DNA from: CAYQAJ01 sp964415245 | Lineage (GTDB): Bacteria > Planctomycetota > Planctomycetia > Pirellulales > Pirellulaceae | DNA: 25,228 nucleotides | Direction of reading: 5' to 3' | NCBI GenBank assembly: GCA_964415245.1 | Contig: CAYQAJ010000042.1 | Span: 1-25,228, forward strand | Shown here: one piece after another, positions 15,342 to 24,256 of the stretch | How the letters are laid out: the number at the start of each line of letters is the position of its first letter | Numbering within the stretch: the first letter of the stretch is position 1 | Notes under the pieces: model-generated | Seen by the model: only the letters and a program-made list of their open reading frames with translations | What the model was told of the DNA's origin: nothing | Databases searched by the model: none | Program-made: the position numbers and the translations under genes

Positions 15342-15411
15342 GCCGCGCGATGCGTCGAGTGGGCGATGAAGCCCGGTCAATGCGAGCCATCTGGTTGCAC
15401 TGGAGCCGACC

Positions 15412-16791
15412 ATGTCGCGCATGATTTCCCTGTTGGTGCTTTCGATCGTTATCCTCATCATCGTGGTCTTGTTCTTCCGCGTGATGGCGAGTTTCTTGCT
15501 GCCGCTGTTTCTGGCGGCCGTGCTCGTCGTCTTGTTCAAACCGGTGCATCGCCGGCTCCAAGCGAGATTCTCGAAGCGAAAGTGGGTGCCCGCAGCGCTG
15601 ACCACTTTGGCGATTGTGCTGGCGGTGTTCCTGCCTACAGCGCTGGTCGTTTCGCTGGCGGCGGTCGAGGGAGTTTCTCTGGCCTCAAAGTTGGACGCCG
15701 CCTCGCTGAACGACAGTCTCGCGAAGGTGCGCGGGCGTCTGGGGCTCGAAATGCCACTGGCCGAACCAATTCACCAGATCGACGCCTCGCTGGATTCACT
15801 GGTGCAACAGGCCGATCAGCCGCGCGATGAAAGGCGCGAAGCCGTCGAAGGCGCCTTGGCGCGGATCGACCGACTCGAAGAGGATCTGGCCAAGGGGGAC
15901 GTCGGACTTCCGCCGGTCGATCTGGCTCCGCTGCGCAAGGCCCTGCAAGGTGTCGCCGACTCCCGAGCCAGCACGTTCGACGTCGAGGCGGCGGCCCGCG
16001 AGGCGCAGCGCGAGTTCGTGCGAGTCAAGCAGGCGCTGCTCGGCGGACCCTATCAGGCATGGCTGAAGGAAATGGCCAATCCCTCGAAAGAGGAGATTCG
16101 CCAGATCAGCCAGCAAGCATACCAGGCGGCGCAGGAAGCGATTCCCCGCTATACGGGGCGCACGACGGCATTCCTCGGCAAGCTTGTCGTGGGAGTCATC
16201 ATCACGATTGTGGCGGTTTACTTTTTTCTGGCCGATGGCCCCGCCATGATCAACACCCTGCTGCGGCTTTCGCCGTTGGACGACCGCTACGAGCGAGAGC
16301 TGCTGGCCGAGTTCGACAACGTGAGCCGCGCGGTAGTGCTGGCAACGCTGCTGTCGGCGGCGGCCCAGGGCCTGCTGGCGGGGATTGGGTATTGGCTGGC
16401 TGGCCTCGACGGCGTTTTCCTGCTCATCTTGTTGACCACCCTGCTGGCGATGGTTCCCTTTTTCGGTGCCCCCGTGGTGTGGGTGCCCATTTGCCTGTGG
16501 CTATGGTTGTACGAAGACCGGATCGTGGCGGCGGCGCTCTTGGCGGTTTACGGGGCGCTCGTAGTCGGCACGGTCGACAACTTGATCAAGCCGTGGGTGC
16601 TGCACGGGCAATCGAAGCTGCATCCATTGCTTGCGCTATTGAGTGTGCTGGGAGGAGTGCAGGCTTTGGGGCCGATCGGGGTGTTGGTCGGCCCGATGGT
16701 CGTCGTCTTTCTGCGCACACTGCTGAATATTCTGCACCGAGAGCTGGCTTCGCTCGACCGCTGGAAGAATGCTCAACCCGAATCGGGATAA
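15412..16791 (+). CDS. AI-2E family transporter (PerM-like)
   Basis: This encodes 459 residues from the ATG at 15412, with GGAG about 8 bp upstream. There are three N-terminal helices (SLLVLSIVILIIVVLFFRVM; LLPLFLAAVLVVLF; TTLAIVLAVFLPTALVVSLA) and then a long charged, partly coiled-coil loop (~85-255). The C-terminal membrane block follows, with family hallmarks VDNLIKPWVLHGQSKLHPLL, LLSVLGGVQALGPIGVLVGP and ALLAVYGALVVG. The family is usually about 350 residues; the extra ~100 residues are in the extracytoplasmic loop. Members export varied small molecules, and despite the name very few handle AI-2; no substrate can be named. It is divergent from the envelope operon and upstream of a tail-anchored exported protein with which it may share a transcript. 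Confidence 0.88.
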   Translation: MSRMISLLVLSIVILIIVVLFFRVMASFLLPLFLAAVLVVLFKPVHRRLQARFSKRKWVPAALTTLAIVLAVFLPTALVVSLAAVEGVSLASKLDAASLNDSLAKVRGRLGLEMPLAEPIHQIDASLDSLVQQADQPRDERREAVEGALARIDRLEEDLAKGDVGLPPVDLAPLRKALQGVADSRASTFDVEAAAREAQREFVRVKQALLGGPYQAWLKEMANPSKEEIRQISQQAYQAAQEAIPRYTGRTTAFLGKLVVGVIITIVAVYFFLADGPAMINTLLRLSPLDDRYERELLAEFDNVSRAVVLATLLSAAAQGLLAGIGYWLAGLDGVFLLILLTTLLAMVPFFGAPVVWVPICLWLWLYEDRIVAAALLAVYGALVVGTVDNLIKPWVLHGQSKLHPLLALLSVLGGVQALGPIGVLVGPMVVVFLRTLLNILHRELASLDRWKNAQPESG

Positions 16792-16850
16792 AGCACCTCG
16801 GTTAGCCGCGACGCGCAGCGGAGCGCGCGGGGATTAGGGGATTGGGAACC

Positions 16851-16890
16851 ATCCGTGTCAGTCCTTGTTCGTCCGTGATCGTCCGTGTTT
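16851..16890 (+). repeat. Decamer tandem repeat (gtccgtgNNN)
   Basis: Four exact 10-bp units: atccgtgtca, gtccttgttc, gtccgtgatc, gtccgtgttt. They sit in the 240-bp gap after the transporter. Tccgtg-type decamers are a widespread intergenic repeat, so a dispersed element is likely. Confidence 0.75.
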
Positions 16891-17031
16891 AGGGATACCA
16901 GGGGGCCGGCACGCTCCCACTCGACCTTTACGCCTCATTGCCCACGCGGATACGATGAACGTACGGTGCGGGTTCGCGTCGCGGGACACACACAAACGGA
17001 ATGATCAGCAGGCTCACAAGGAGAAACAGCC

Positions 17032-18219
17032 ATGCAAGCAGTCGCGATACTCCTGGCCGCATCGGCAATCGGGGTCGACTACGGCTGGCAGCCCGCTAGC
17101 GACGGAGCGGTCGAGTACATCATTCAGATCGAGCCATCGCTGCTGGCGCTACTGCGCGAGGGCGAGCCGATCGTCAGCCGCGTTCCGCCCGAAGTGGGCG
17201 CGGTGCGCAGCTTTCGCATCCAAGTGGGCAGTGGCGAGCTGCCGCACGAGTTGCCGCCGCGTGCCGAACCACAGGGAGTCGCCGACGGGGCGCGACCGCT
17301 CGCGACGGGCGACGGTGCCTGGCGCGACCCTGCGCTGCGAGCTGCTCCCCAGCTTGGTGGCGATTCGCCCGACGAGGTAGACGACCCTCATCGTGCCGAG
17401 CCGCCGCAGAGAGTTGGCGATGCCGGCCGCCAGGGAGTTGCAGGAGATGTAGACCTTGAGGGTGTTGTCGGCGAAGCAGGCCGACAGGGGGGCATCGCGG
17501 AAACGGATCGCGAGGGAGTTGCCGACGGCGCCGAATCTCAGCACTTGGAACGCCCTCGTCCGCGTTGGTGGACCGACGAAGGTGAGGGACCCGACCTGGG
17601 AGCATCCCCGCGCGCGGATGGCAGGCCGGCGCCGATCGATCCCGATCCCTTCAGGCGACCACTGGGTAACCGCCCCGCCGGCTTTGTCGAGGAGGCGCCG
17701 AACGACGACGCGCGAGGGACCGACGCCGCGCCAGGCGATGGGGCGAACGACGACGCACGAGGGACCGACGACGCCCAAGGCGCCGACGACGCAATCGGCA
17801 TTGGTATCGGGGGGCGATTTACCAATTCCGAGAAACCTGAGCCCCTTGCCGGCGAACTCGCACCGAACGATTCGCGTAGTCAGCCGCTCGACTGGCGACG
17901 CGATGCCGCGCGCACGCAGCGCGACCATCAACAGATCGAGCCAACACCGGACGAGACCGCAGGCAACGGTGGGACCGTGCTGGCTTCCGACGACACTCCG
18001 TCGGATACAGCCAAGGGTACGACCGCTCAGCAAGCAACCAAAGAGCAGCCTGCCGAATCGGTGCCGGCCAAACCTTGGGTTCCCCTGGTGATTACAGCAC
18101 TGTTGCTATTCGTCTCGGTGGCGGGCAACGTGTACCTCGGCTGGCTCGGGTGGGGCGTTTACTCCCGCTATCGGTCGCTGCTGACCCAGTCGAGAGCGGC
18201 CGGCGCATCACCGGCGTGA
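17032..18219 (+). CDS. Exported/tail-anchored protein with disordered middle
   Basis: This encodes 395 residues from the ATG at 17032, set by AAGGAG 8 bp upstream. The N-terminal 14 residues (MQAVAILLAASAIGV) look like a short signal or membrane start. Residues ~17-75 form a compact part (VEYIIQIEPSLLALLREGEP, then VRSFRIQVGSGELP), which looks like the conserved portion. Residues ~80-350 are Gly/Asp/Pro/Arg-rich and disordered, with a 15-residue repeat (NDDARGTDAAPGDGA and NDDARGTDDAQGADD). A single helix near 352-375 (PLVITALLLFVSVAGNVYLG) and a short basic tail end the protein. No family was recognised. A large reverse-strand frame across 17149-18033 is a shadow. Confidence 0.72.
   Translation: MQAVAILLAASAIGVDYGWQPASDGAVEYIIQIEPSLLALLREGEPIVSRVPPEVGAVRSFRIQVGSGELPHELPPRAEPQGVADGARPLATGDGAWRDPALRAAPQLGGDSPDEVDDPHRAEPPQRVGDAGRQGVAGDVDLEGVVGEAGRQGGIAETDREGVADGAESQHLERPRPRWWTDEGEGPDLGASPRADGRPAPIDPDPFRRPLGNRPAGFVEEAPNDDARGTDAAPGDGANDDARGTDDAQGADDAIGIGIGGRFTNSEKPEPLAGELAPNDSRSQPLDWRRDAARTQRDHQQIEPTPDETAGNGGTVLASDDTPSDTAKGTTAQQATKEQPAESVPAKPWVPLVITALLLFVSVAGNVYLGWLGWGVYSRYRSLLTQSRAAGASPA
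17701..17775 (+). repeat. 45-bp imperfect tandem repeat in the disordered region
   Basis: The stretch from 17701 (aacgacgacgcgcgaggga) recurs from 17746 (aacgacgacgcacgaggga) with a 45-bp period and one mismatch in the first 19 bases, equal to a 15-residue peptide repeat in frame. Two units are seen, the second degrading at its end. Confidence 0.65.
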
Positions 18220-18276
18220 AGGACGGTAGCTGGACTCGCAAGAGTTCAGCAACGCTCCTTCGTAGGTGCAAGACTC

Positions 18277-18309
18277 GCCTCGTCGAGGCTGAATTCATGC
18301 GAATTCAGC
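18277..18309. terminator. Two adjacent palindromes between convergent genes
   Basis: GCCTCG-t-CGAGGC (18277-18289) and GCTGAATTC-atgc-GAATTCAGC (18288-18309) overlap by two bases. They lie between the 17032 gene (stop at 18219) and the stop of the yhaN-like gene at 18309-18311 on the other strand. The second is a 9-bp stem right after that stop. No T-run follows on either strand, so a bidirectional terminator is plausible but unproven. Confidence 0.42.
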
Positions 18310-21300
18310 TACGTTTCGTGCGAATCGCCGTCGGCCCCAAACTCGGGCGATTGCCAGGTGAACGTGCGGCGACGCTTTTTGGGAGGTGGGGGTGTGCCAT
18401 CGTCCGGCGGATCGAGCCGACGTTCGCGCGAGTCTCGTTGACCACTTTCTTCGGAAAGCGCCGCTTTGCCGGGCGGTACCGCGTCGGCGTCGTCGTTCGA
18501 TGATGAAAGGGAAGGCGAGTCAGTGGTGACCGTCGCTTGATTTACCCGAGGTCGTTTTGTCTTGGGCTTGCGGGCCGATTCCTTGATTTGGTCGGCGAGT
18601 GCTTGCGTCGTCGCAGGGGCGCGGCGCGTGCGTCGCGGTTTTTTGCCCGGCTCGCTGGTCGGTTCGACCTCTCCGCCGCGTGCCGGAAGCTGCCACACCG
18701 GCACTCTTGCCGAGCGAAAACACTTGACAATGTGGTCATGACACGTCAGCAGCAGCACCTGGTGGCCCGCCGCGGCGAAGTCTTTCAGGAGCTGCACGGC
18801 CGCCTGCACGCGCTGTGCGTCGAGGTTTACCAGCACGTCGTCCCACACCAGGGGCAGCTCAGCCCCGCGCCGCGCGTAGTCCTCGGCCAATGCCAGCCGC
18901 AAGGCCAGAAGCACGGCCTCCCGCGTACCGCGGCTCAGCACGTCGATCGGCAATGAGCGGCCGCTGGAATCGTCGACGCGAAGCGAGCGCTCACCCAGCG
19001 GCGCCCAGACTCGGACGTGCTGCCCGAGTGTGAGCTTTTCGAGGTACGCCGAGGCGTCGTGGAGCGTCTGCGGCTGTCGCTCGGTTTCGTAGTGACGGCG
19101 AACGGCGTCGAGCAGATAGTCGGTGGCGGCCAGCACTTGCCAGCGTCCGACCGCGCGTCGTAGCCGCTCTTCGACATTGCGCAGCTCCAGCCGCGACACA
19201 TCGAGGCGGCGATCGCGTGCGTGGTCGTCCATTTGCCGCTGCAAGTCGCCGCGATGCTCGTGAAGCTGGGCCACGCGATCCTGCGACTCGGTGACCTCGG
19301 CGGCGAGCTCCGCGCGACGCGCCGACAGCGCCGCTTCGTCGTTCGAACTAAGGAGCTTTGTCGCTTCCGTCTCGTCGCAGCGGCCCGAAAGAACCGCCGT
19401 GATGAGCTGAGCCAGCTCATCACGCTGTGTGCGCAGCGACCTGGCTTCCTCATGCTGCGCGGCAATGCGCTGAAAGTCCTCGACGGTTTCGGCGCCCGCC
19501 TGGCGTAGCAATTGCCGACGCCGAGCGCCGAGGAGCCGGACCCTCTGGCGCGAGCGCCGACCGGCACGGCGCAGCCGCTTCCTTCGCTCCGCAAGAGCGC
19601 GACGTTTGGCGGTTTGTTGTTCCTCGTGGTCGAGAGCCGCCACAAGCTGCTGCACTTTCTCGTTTGGTTTCATGTCGTGCGGCGCCGGACCGGATAGTTC
19701 GACGCCCGATTCGGCCGCCAATTGCTCGACCGCGTGGACGATGTGCATCCATTGGCGTCGCTTGTGATTCAGGGCCTCGCGTGCCTCGCGAAGCCGGCGC
19801 TGGCTCTCGACGAGCCGAGGCCGGTGACGCACCAGGTTGCGAAGCTGCCGTGGCGAAAGCGTCTCGGGCAATCCGGCCGACGCGAGAGCCGAGCGCCATC
19901 CGGCGCGGCACTCTTTTAGCGCTTCGCTTGCCCGCTTTCCGGCAAGTCGCGCCGCCTTGCGCCGCTGCACGGCCGCCTTCGCCTTTTCCCGCATCGCCAG
20001 CACCGCCTCAAGCCCGGCAAGCTGGCGGCGCGCCTCTTGCAAGCGGACGTCGAAGGGGCCGCTTCCCAGCGGAAGGAGCAGGTCGAGGGCATCGCGGTCC
20101 TGAATTGCTTGTTCCAGCTCCTGCCGGGCCTCTTCGCGCTGTTTGCTGCAGGCGGCCAGTCGACGAGCGGCGGAACGCTCCAGCACCACCTTGGCTGCCA
20201 CGGCCGATGCGGTTCCGGCGATGCCGATAATCGCCATCCCCCAGCCGATGCCCGCCGCCAGATGAAACAGGGCGCCCCCCACCAGCCCGGTGAGCACGAG
20301 CACCACGCCGAGGGCAAAGGGAATAAAGAGCACCGCCATCATCGGGAGCGAGAGCACTTGCCGCTCGCCCAGATCGCGGCTTTGCTGTTCCAGCTCGCTC
20401 CGCCGGCGGGTGAGCTGGTCGATACGCTCGTCGATGGTGATGCGACGCTCGAACTGCGATACGTTGCGAGTCGCTTCGGGCACCGCCTCGGCCAGGTCGG
20501 GCGATCCCTGCCGCACGAGCGATTCGTCGAATTGTTGGCGTAATTCTGAGGCTTCGGTGCCCGCGGCGCGGAACTCGGCACGCGCCGCGGCCAGCGCTTT
20601 GGCCGCCTGCTTCGTTTCCTTGACGCGCCCGCGCAGTGCCGACAGAGTCCGCGGCGCGAGGTCGAAGTCGGCGAGCGCGCGAACCTCGCGGAGACTCGCC
20701 GAATCGTCCACTTCTTCAGCGGAGTTGTCGTCCAATTCGTCCGGTCGCTCGATCGACGTGTCTTCCTCCTCCAGGACTACCTCATCTTGGGCAGACTTGC
20801 CTCCGACGATAATCATCACGGCGGGCGCGCCGGTTTCCATGGCCGCGGGCAAACCCAGCTCGCGGCAGGCTTGTGCATGTTGGTCCGAAAGATCGGCAAC
20901 CCCCCGCTCAAGCTGCTGCACCTCTGCGTACGTCGCCACGAGCCACGACTGCTGCGCCGCGAGCGCCCGGATTCGGGGGCCGTTGGCCCAGAGAGCCTCG
21001 TTCACCGCCGCCGATATCCACTGCTGCCGCAGCGCTGCCTGACGGCGGGTCAGCCGAACCAGCCGACGCCGGTGCTTGCTGCGTGCCGATTCCAATCGGG
21101 CCATTCGCTCGGCGGACCGCGGCGGTAGGTCGGGAATGCCGGACAGCGCGGCGAGCTGCTCATCGAGCGCCGCTTTCTGCTGCCATGCCGATTGCACTTC
21201 GCGAGCGGCTTCGACGGTCTCGAGGCTGTGCTGTGTCTTATCCAGCCGTTGCTTGAGTTCTTTGATGTGTTCGGCCAGGGACGTGCGGCGAGCCGCCAGG

Positions 21301-22010
21301 CCGCGCCACTGACCGCCGAGCGCGGCCAGCTCGCGGCACTGGGCGAGTAAACGTTCCCGTTCCTGCAACAGCGCAACGATTTCTCCGCTGCCGTCCGGTG
21401 CGAGCAGCCGACCTCGTGCACGACCCAGCTCGCGCATCACGTCGATCAGCGACACACGATCGAGCCCGCTGGTGAGCTTGTACAGGTGGTCCGCGGCGTC
21501 GGTGTCATTGAGCGTGGCGAGTTGCTGCAGCTCGCGCAGCTCGACGGCGAACACGTTGTTGAACGTGGGCTTGTCGACGCCGGCCAGAAGCGACGTCAGT
21601 GCGTCGTCCGGGTGCGGTTCTCCCTCCGCATCGAGAATCTCAATGTGTTCGGCGTCCGACTTTTCGCCGTCTTCACCCGCCGCTACGACACCACGAACGA
21701 TCCGGCGTATCTGGTGCGTGCCCGCGTCGCTTTCGACGACAAGGGATCCGCCCCACAAACAATCCGTGTCCATATCGCCGGTGCCGTTCTCAAGGCGAGC
21801 TGCTCGACTCGGGAACTCCCCGGGCAATCCCATGAACGACCGACGCGCCCCGTCACCGAATCCGTACAGCACGCCCCGCAGATACTCCAACAGGGTGGTC
21901 TTGCCGGCTTCATTGGGCCCAAAGACGACGGTCAGTTTTTCCGAAACGTCGTCGATGCGAAGTCCGTCCCAAATGCCGAAGCGGTCGACGTGAATGTTAG
22001 TGATTCTCAC
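18309..22010 (-). CDS. SbcC/YhaN-like AAA ATPase with membrane segment
   Basis: This encodes 1233 residues from the GTG at 22010, with GGAGGAGG 4 nt upstream. Walker A GPNEAGKTT is at residues 31-39 (FGPNEAGKTTLLEYLRGVLY). Long coiled-coil arms cover ~200-540 and ~620-960. The middle has two membrane helices near 553-610 (LPMMAVLFIPFALGVVLVLT; LFHLAAGIGWGMAIIGIAGT), as in B. subtilis YhaN-type proteins. The ABC-like signature region SRGTREAVLLALRLALAEDY (~1022) and Walker B LPLVWDDVLVNLDAQ (~1051) complete the head. The last ~120 residues are basic, disordered and end KKRRRTFTWQSPEFGADGDS. The stop of the upstream phosphoesterase overlaps this start (GTGA), indicating a two-subunit SbcCD-type complex for DNA ends. 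Confidence 0.92.
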   Translation of the reverse strand: MRITNIHVDRFGIWDGLRIDDVSEKLTVVFGPNEAGKTTLLEYLRGVLYGFGDGARRSFMGLPGEFPSRAARLENGTGDMDTDCLWGGSLVVESDAGTHQIRRIVRGVVAAGEDGEKSDAEHIEILDAEGEPHPDDALTSLLAGVDKPTFNNVFAVELRELQQLATLNDTDAADHLYKLTSGLDRVSLIDVMRELGRARGRLLAPDGSGEIVALLQERERLLAQCRELAALGGQWRGLAARRTSLAEHIKELKQRLDKTQHSLETVEAAREVQSAWQQKAALDEQLAALSGIPDLPPRSAERMARLESARSKHRRRLVRLTRRQAALRQQWISAAVNEALWANGPRIRALAAQQSWLVATYAEVQQLERGVADLSDQHAQACRELGLPAAMETGAPAVMIIVGGKSAQDEVVLEEEDTSIERPDELDDNSAEEVDDSASLREVRALADFDLAPRTLSALRGRVKETKQAAKALAAARAEFRAAGTEASELRQQFDESLVRQGSPDLAEAVPEATRNVSQFERRITIDERIDQLTRRRSELEQQSRDLGERQVLSLPMMAVLFIPFALGVVLVLTGLVGGALFHLAAGIGWGMAIIGIAGTASAVAAKVVLERSAARRLAACSKQREEARQELEQAIQDRDALDLLLPLGSGPFDVRLQEARRQLAGLEAVLAMREKAKAAVQRRKAARLAGKRASEALKECRAGWRSALASAGLPETLSPRQLRNLVRHRPRLVESQRRLREAREALNHKRRQWMHIVHAVEQLAAESGVELSGPAPHDMKPNEKVQQLVAALDHEEQQTAKRRALAERRKRLRRAGRRSRQRVRLLGARRRQLLRQAGAETVEDFQRIAAQHEEARSLRTQRDELAQLITAVLSGRCDETEATKLLSSNDEAALSARRAELAAEVTESQDRVAQLHEHRGDLQRQMDDHARDRRLDVSRLELRNVEERLRRAVGRWQVLAATDYLLDAVRRHYETERQPQTLHDASAYLEKLTLGQHVRVWAPLGERSLRVDDSSGRSLPIDVLSRGTREAVLLALRLALAEDYARRGAELPLVWDDVLVNLDAQRVQAAVQLLKDFAAAGHQVLLLTCHDHIVKCFRSARVPVWQLPARGGEVEPTSEPGKKPRRTRRAPATTQALADQIKESARKPKTKRPRVNQATVTTDSPSLSSSNDDADAVPPGKAALSEESGQRDSRERRLDPPDDGTPPPPKKRRRTFTWQSPEFGADGDSHET

Positions 22011-23266
22011 GGCGCCTCCTCCGTGTGGCGCGACTCACTAACCTCATGTGCATCGCCGCGCAGAAGCTCGGCTCCCAGAACAGACGCTTCTCGCAGCACG
22101 GCGGTGCGACGATCGCCGTCAATCGCCAAGGCTGCTGCAAGTGGGCTGTCGGCCAGATCAACCGGCACATAGCGCTCCAGCGAGAGCGGCTGATCGGCGT
22201 CGGACTCGAACTGTGACACGGTTCGCAGGAACTGGCCGGCGATCGTGTCCTCCGCGCACCAGGAGGTGGGCAACGCGGCCGGCGACTCGACTTCCAGCGA
22301 CACGCTCCACGCGGGAGACGTGACTCGACCGAACTCCTCTCGGAGCGCGGTTAGCAACTCGTCGCGCCACGAACCGCGAGTCGGCGGCGCAAGGACACCA
22401 TCGCTCGCACGCAATCGCCAATGAACCAAGAGCGGCCGCCCCGGCGACTCGGCGACCAACTCCCGCATCCGCATTCGCACCGCCTCGCCCGTCGCGTGGG
22501 GCGTTCCGTCATCGGGCAGGTCTACGCGTTCTACATGCCACCGCACTACGTCAGTTGGCGTCCAGCGGATGCGTACTTCGTTGCGCGATTCGAAATCGAC
22601 GATCACGCACCCCCGCGGCCCGCATTCCCGCAGCGAGCGGCCTTGGCACGTTCCCGCGTACACGGCCGCGCAAGGTGGTTCGCACAACTTGTGGTGTTCG
22701 TGACGTCCTCCGAGGGCCCAATAGTCGACGTCGCAATCGCGCACTTCGCCCGCACGGATGCGGCCGTGCATCACCGCAACGGCAGGCAATGAACCACCTG
22801 GTACGCGAGGTTCGTGCAATGCCCCACGACGGCGGACGGCGGCAGCTCGCCCCATGATCGCCGCCGCGGGCTGCTTGTCGCGACAGTGGACGTGCTCGCG
22901 GGTGTCGCGCCGATCGAGAAGGTGAATGCCATCGGGCAGCGGCAGTTCGTCGGGCCAGGCACGGAGCCGGTCGATTCGGCCCTGCGCCCAGTAAACGGCG
23001 ATTCCGCTCTCGGTCAGTCGCTCGAATTGGCTCAGAAGAAAGGCGAGCGCCCGTGGATTCGCGCGAGCCACGTTCACCACGTCGCCCGAGAGAACCACGA
23101 AATCGACCTGCTCCGCCAGCGCCGTATCAAAAACCCGCTCGGCCGCCACGTACGGTGCGTCGATCAGCGCGTCGCGCAGGTGGTCGGGCACTTCGGCAAT
23201 GCCCACCATGGCGCGATCGAGGTGCAAATCGGCCGCGTGCAGAATGCGGAACGGCGTCAGCGACAT
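22007..23266 (-). CDS. SbcD/YhaO-like metallophosphoesterase, active site altered
   Basis: This encodes 419 residues from the ATG at 23266, with GGAGG 5 nt upstream. Motif I is AADLHLD (D13, H15) and motif II LSGDVVN (D62), as in Mre11/SbcD. At motif III, where family members have GNHD/E, this protein has WAQGRID (96-99: the bridging Asn and catalytic His are Arg and Ile). Motif IV is VMHGRI (H167). At motif V, GHxH reads ALGGRHE (first His is Gly, H189 kept). It probably pairs with the downstream ATPase, whose GTG start overlaps its TGA. It may be an inactive or differently tuned nuclease, or use neighbouring His (HEHH, 189-192). The family is sure, the activity doubtful. Confidence 0.85.
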   Translation of the reverse strand: MSLTPFRILHAADLHLDRAMVGIAEVPDHLRDALIDAPYVAAERVFDTALAEQVDFVVLSGDVVNVARANPRALAFLLSQFERLTESGIAVYWAQGRIDRLRAWPDELPLPDGIHLLDRRDTREHVHCRDKQPAAAIMGRAAAVRRRGALHEPRVPGGSLPAVAVMHGRIRAGEVRDCDVDYWALGGRHEHHKLCEPPCAAVYAGTCQGRSLRECGPRGCVIVDFESRNEVRIRWTPTDVVRWHVERVDLPDDGTPHATGEAVRMRMRELVAESPGRPLLVHWRLRASDGVLAPPTRGSWRDELLTALREEFGRVTSPAWSVSLEVESPAALPTSWCAEDTIAGQFLRTVSQFESDADQPLSLERYVPVDLADSPLAAALAIDGDRRTAVLREASVLGAELLRGDAHEVSESRHTEEAP

Positions 23267-23276
23267 GAAAGCCTCC

Positions 23277-23312
23277 GTGCATGGGCCGGTCCCTATGTGC
23301 CGGCCCGTGTAC
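23277..23312. promoter_or_regulatory. Inverted repeat before the phosphoesterase ribosome site
   Basis: Perfect 7-bp core GGGCCGG (23283-23289) and CCGGCCC (23300-23306) with a 10-nt spacer. Arms extend to 13 bp (23277-23289, 23300-23312) if two T-G style pairs are allowed on the + strand, but these become A-C mismatches on the minus-strand mRNA. It abuts the GGAGG (23276-23272) of the yhaO-like gene. It could be a protein-binding site or a 5'-leader hairpin. The rest of the 270-bp divergent gap (23267-23536) holds a weak promoter-like TTGAAA (23328)/TAGTTT (23350) pair and nothing else clear. Confidence 0.4.
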
Positions 23313-23536
23313 TCCTCCGTCTCTGTCTTGAAAGGTTAGGGCAACCGCGTAGTTTACCGACGTGCGACAATGCGTGAAACGTCGATTTTGGGCGTGCGGT
23401 CGCGTAGGGCGGTCGATGCCCGGCTGGCGAATCCCTATATTGGGGCTCAGCCACCATGCAGGACAGGCATTTGTGCTAACGAAGCGTCGCCTCCATCGCC
23501 CACTCTGACGAAGCGTCCGCCCGAGAGGATTCGCCC

Positions 23537-24163
23537 ATGACCACCGTCGACGTCGAGCACGTTTTGGTCGTTCCGACCTCGCTCTTGCACACGCTGGGCT
23601 ACTTTCAAGGATTCACGGGTGACATCGACCGATACCTCGGCGAGCTATTGAACGGCCAGCACGCCAGCTACCGGGCTCGCCCGGAGATGGAGCGCGACCC
23701 GAGTTTCAAACAACTCATCCCGTACCTGATCTTTCGTTATGCCGATCCGGCGGGAAATGTTTGCCTGTTCGAGTACACCCGGGGGACGGGGCAAGGGGAG
23801 CAGCGCCTGCACCGCAAGCGGAGCGTGGGCGTGGGGGGGCACATTAGCTCGACCGACGCCGACGCCGCCGAGGGGGGCCATCCGTACCACGAGGGCATGC
23901 GGCGCGAGCTGGAGGAAGAGGTCATCATCGACACGCCCTGGCGCGAAACGTGCGTTGGGCTGATTAACGATGACCAGACCGAAGTCGGCCGCGTTCATCT
24001 GGGCGTCGTCCACCGGATCGACGTGGAGCGCCCGGCGGTGCGGCCACGGGAGTCGGAGATGATCGATGCCGGTTTCCGTCCCCTGGCCTCGGTGATGAGC
24101 GACCTGGCGGGAATGGAAACGTGGTCGCAGATTTGCCTTCGTGCCTTGTTCGGCCGAGAATAG
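23537..24163 (+). CDS. Nudix-box protein
   Basis: This encodes 208 residues from the ATG at 23537, with GAGAGGA about 8 bp upstream. The N-terminus (VLVVPTSLLHTLGYFQGFTG) and the aromatic strand KQLIPYLIFRY are typical of a Nudix-like phosphatase subgroup. The box region is GVGGHISSTDADAAEGGH, then PYHEGMRRELEEEVII: the REx2EE core is present (RRELEEEV) and the Glu of YHEG stands where the early box Glu is expected, with a ~10-residue insertion after the first Gly. Canonical spacing is GX5EX7REUXEEXGU, so this is a variant. Nudix enzymes hydrolyse nucleoside diphosphate-linked compounds with Mg2+; no substrate can be named. It precedes a cysteine desulfurase by 93 bp, with which co-transcription is possible. 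Confidence 0.8.
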   Translation: MTTVDVEHVLVVPTSLLHTLGYFQGFTGDIDRYLGELLNGQHASYRARPEMERDPSFKQLIPYLIFRYADPAGNVCLFEYTRGTGQGEQRLHRKRSVGVGGHISSTDADAAEGGHPYHEGMRRELEEEVIIDTPWRETCVGLINDDQTEVGRVHLGVVHRIDVERPAVRPRESEMIDAGFRPLASVMSDLAGMETWSQICLRALFGRE

Positions 24164-24256
24164 AGTGCGTCGCGATTCCTTGGCCGCACGGCATTCTCCG
24201 CAAGACGCAGGCGGCACTCTCGCTGCATGACAGCACGGCAACACCGGCTTCGACCC

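Noticed and set aside
16792..17031. Promoter for the exported protein
   Set aside because: A TACGAT box near 16950 has no acceptable -35 or TGn extension.
17149..18033. 294-residue reverse-strand open frame opposite the exported protein
   Set aside because: It is the shadow of a Gly/Asp/Arg-rich coding region with a good ribosome site on the plus strand; the reverse translation has no domain and no start signal.
23413..23441. TATATT promoter box upstream of the Nudix gene
   Set aside because: The -35 candidate TCGATG matches only three of six and there is no TGn extension.
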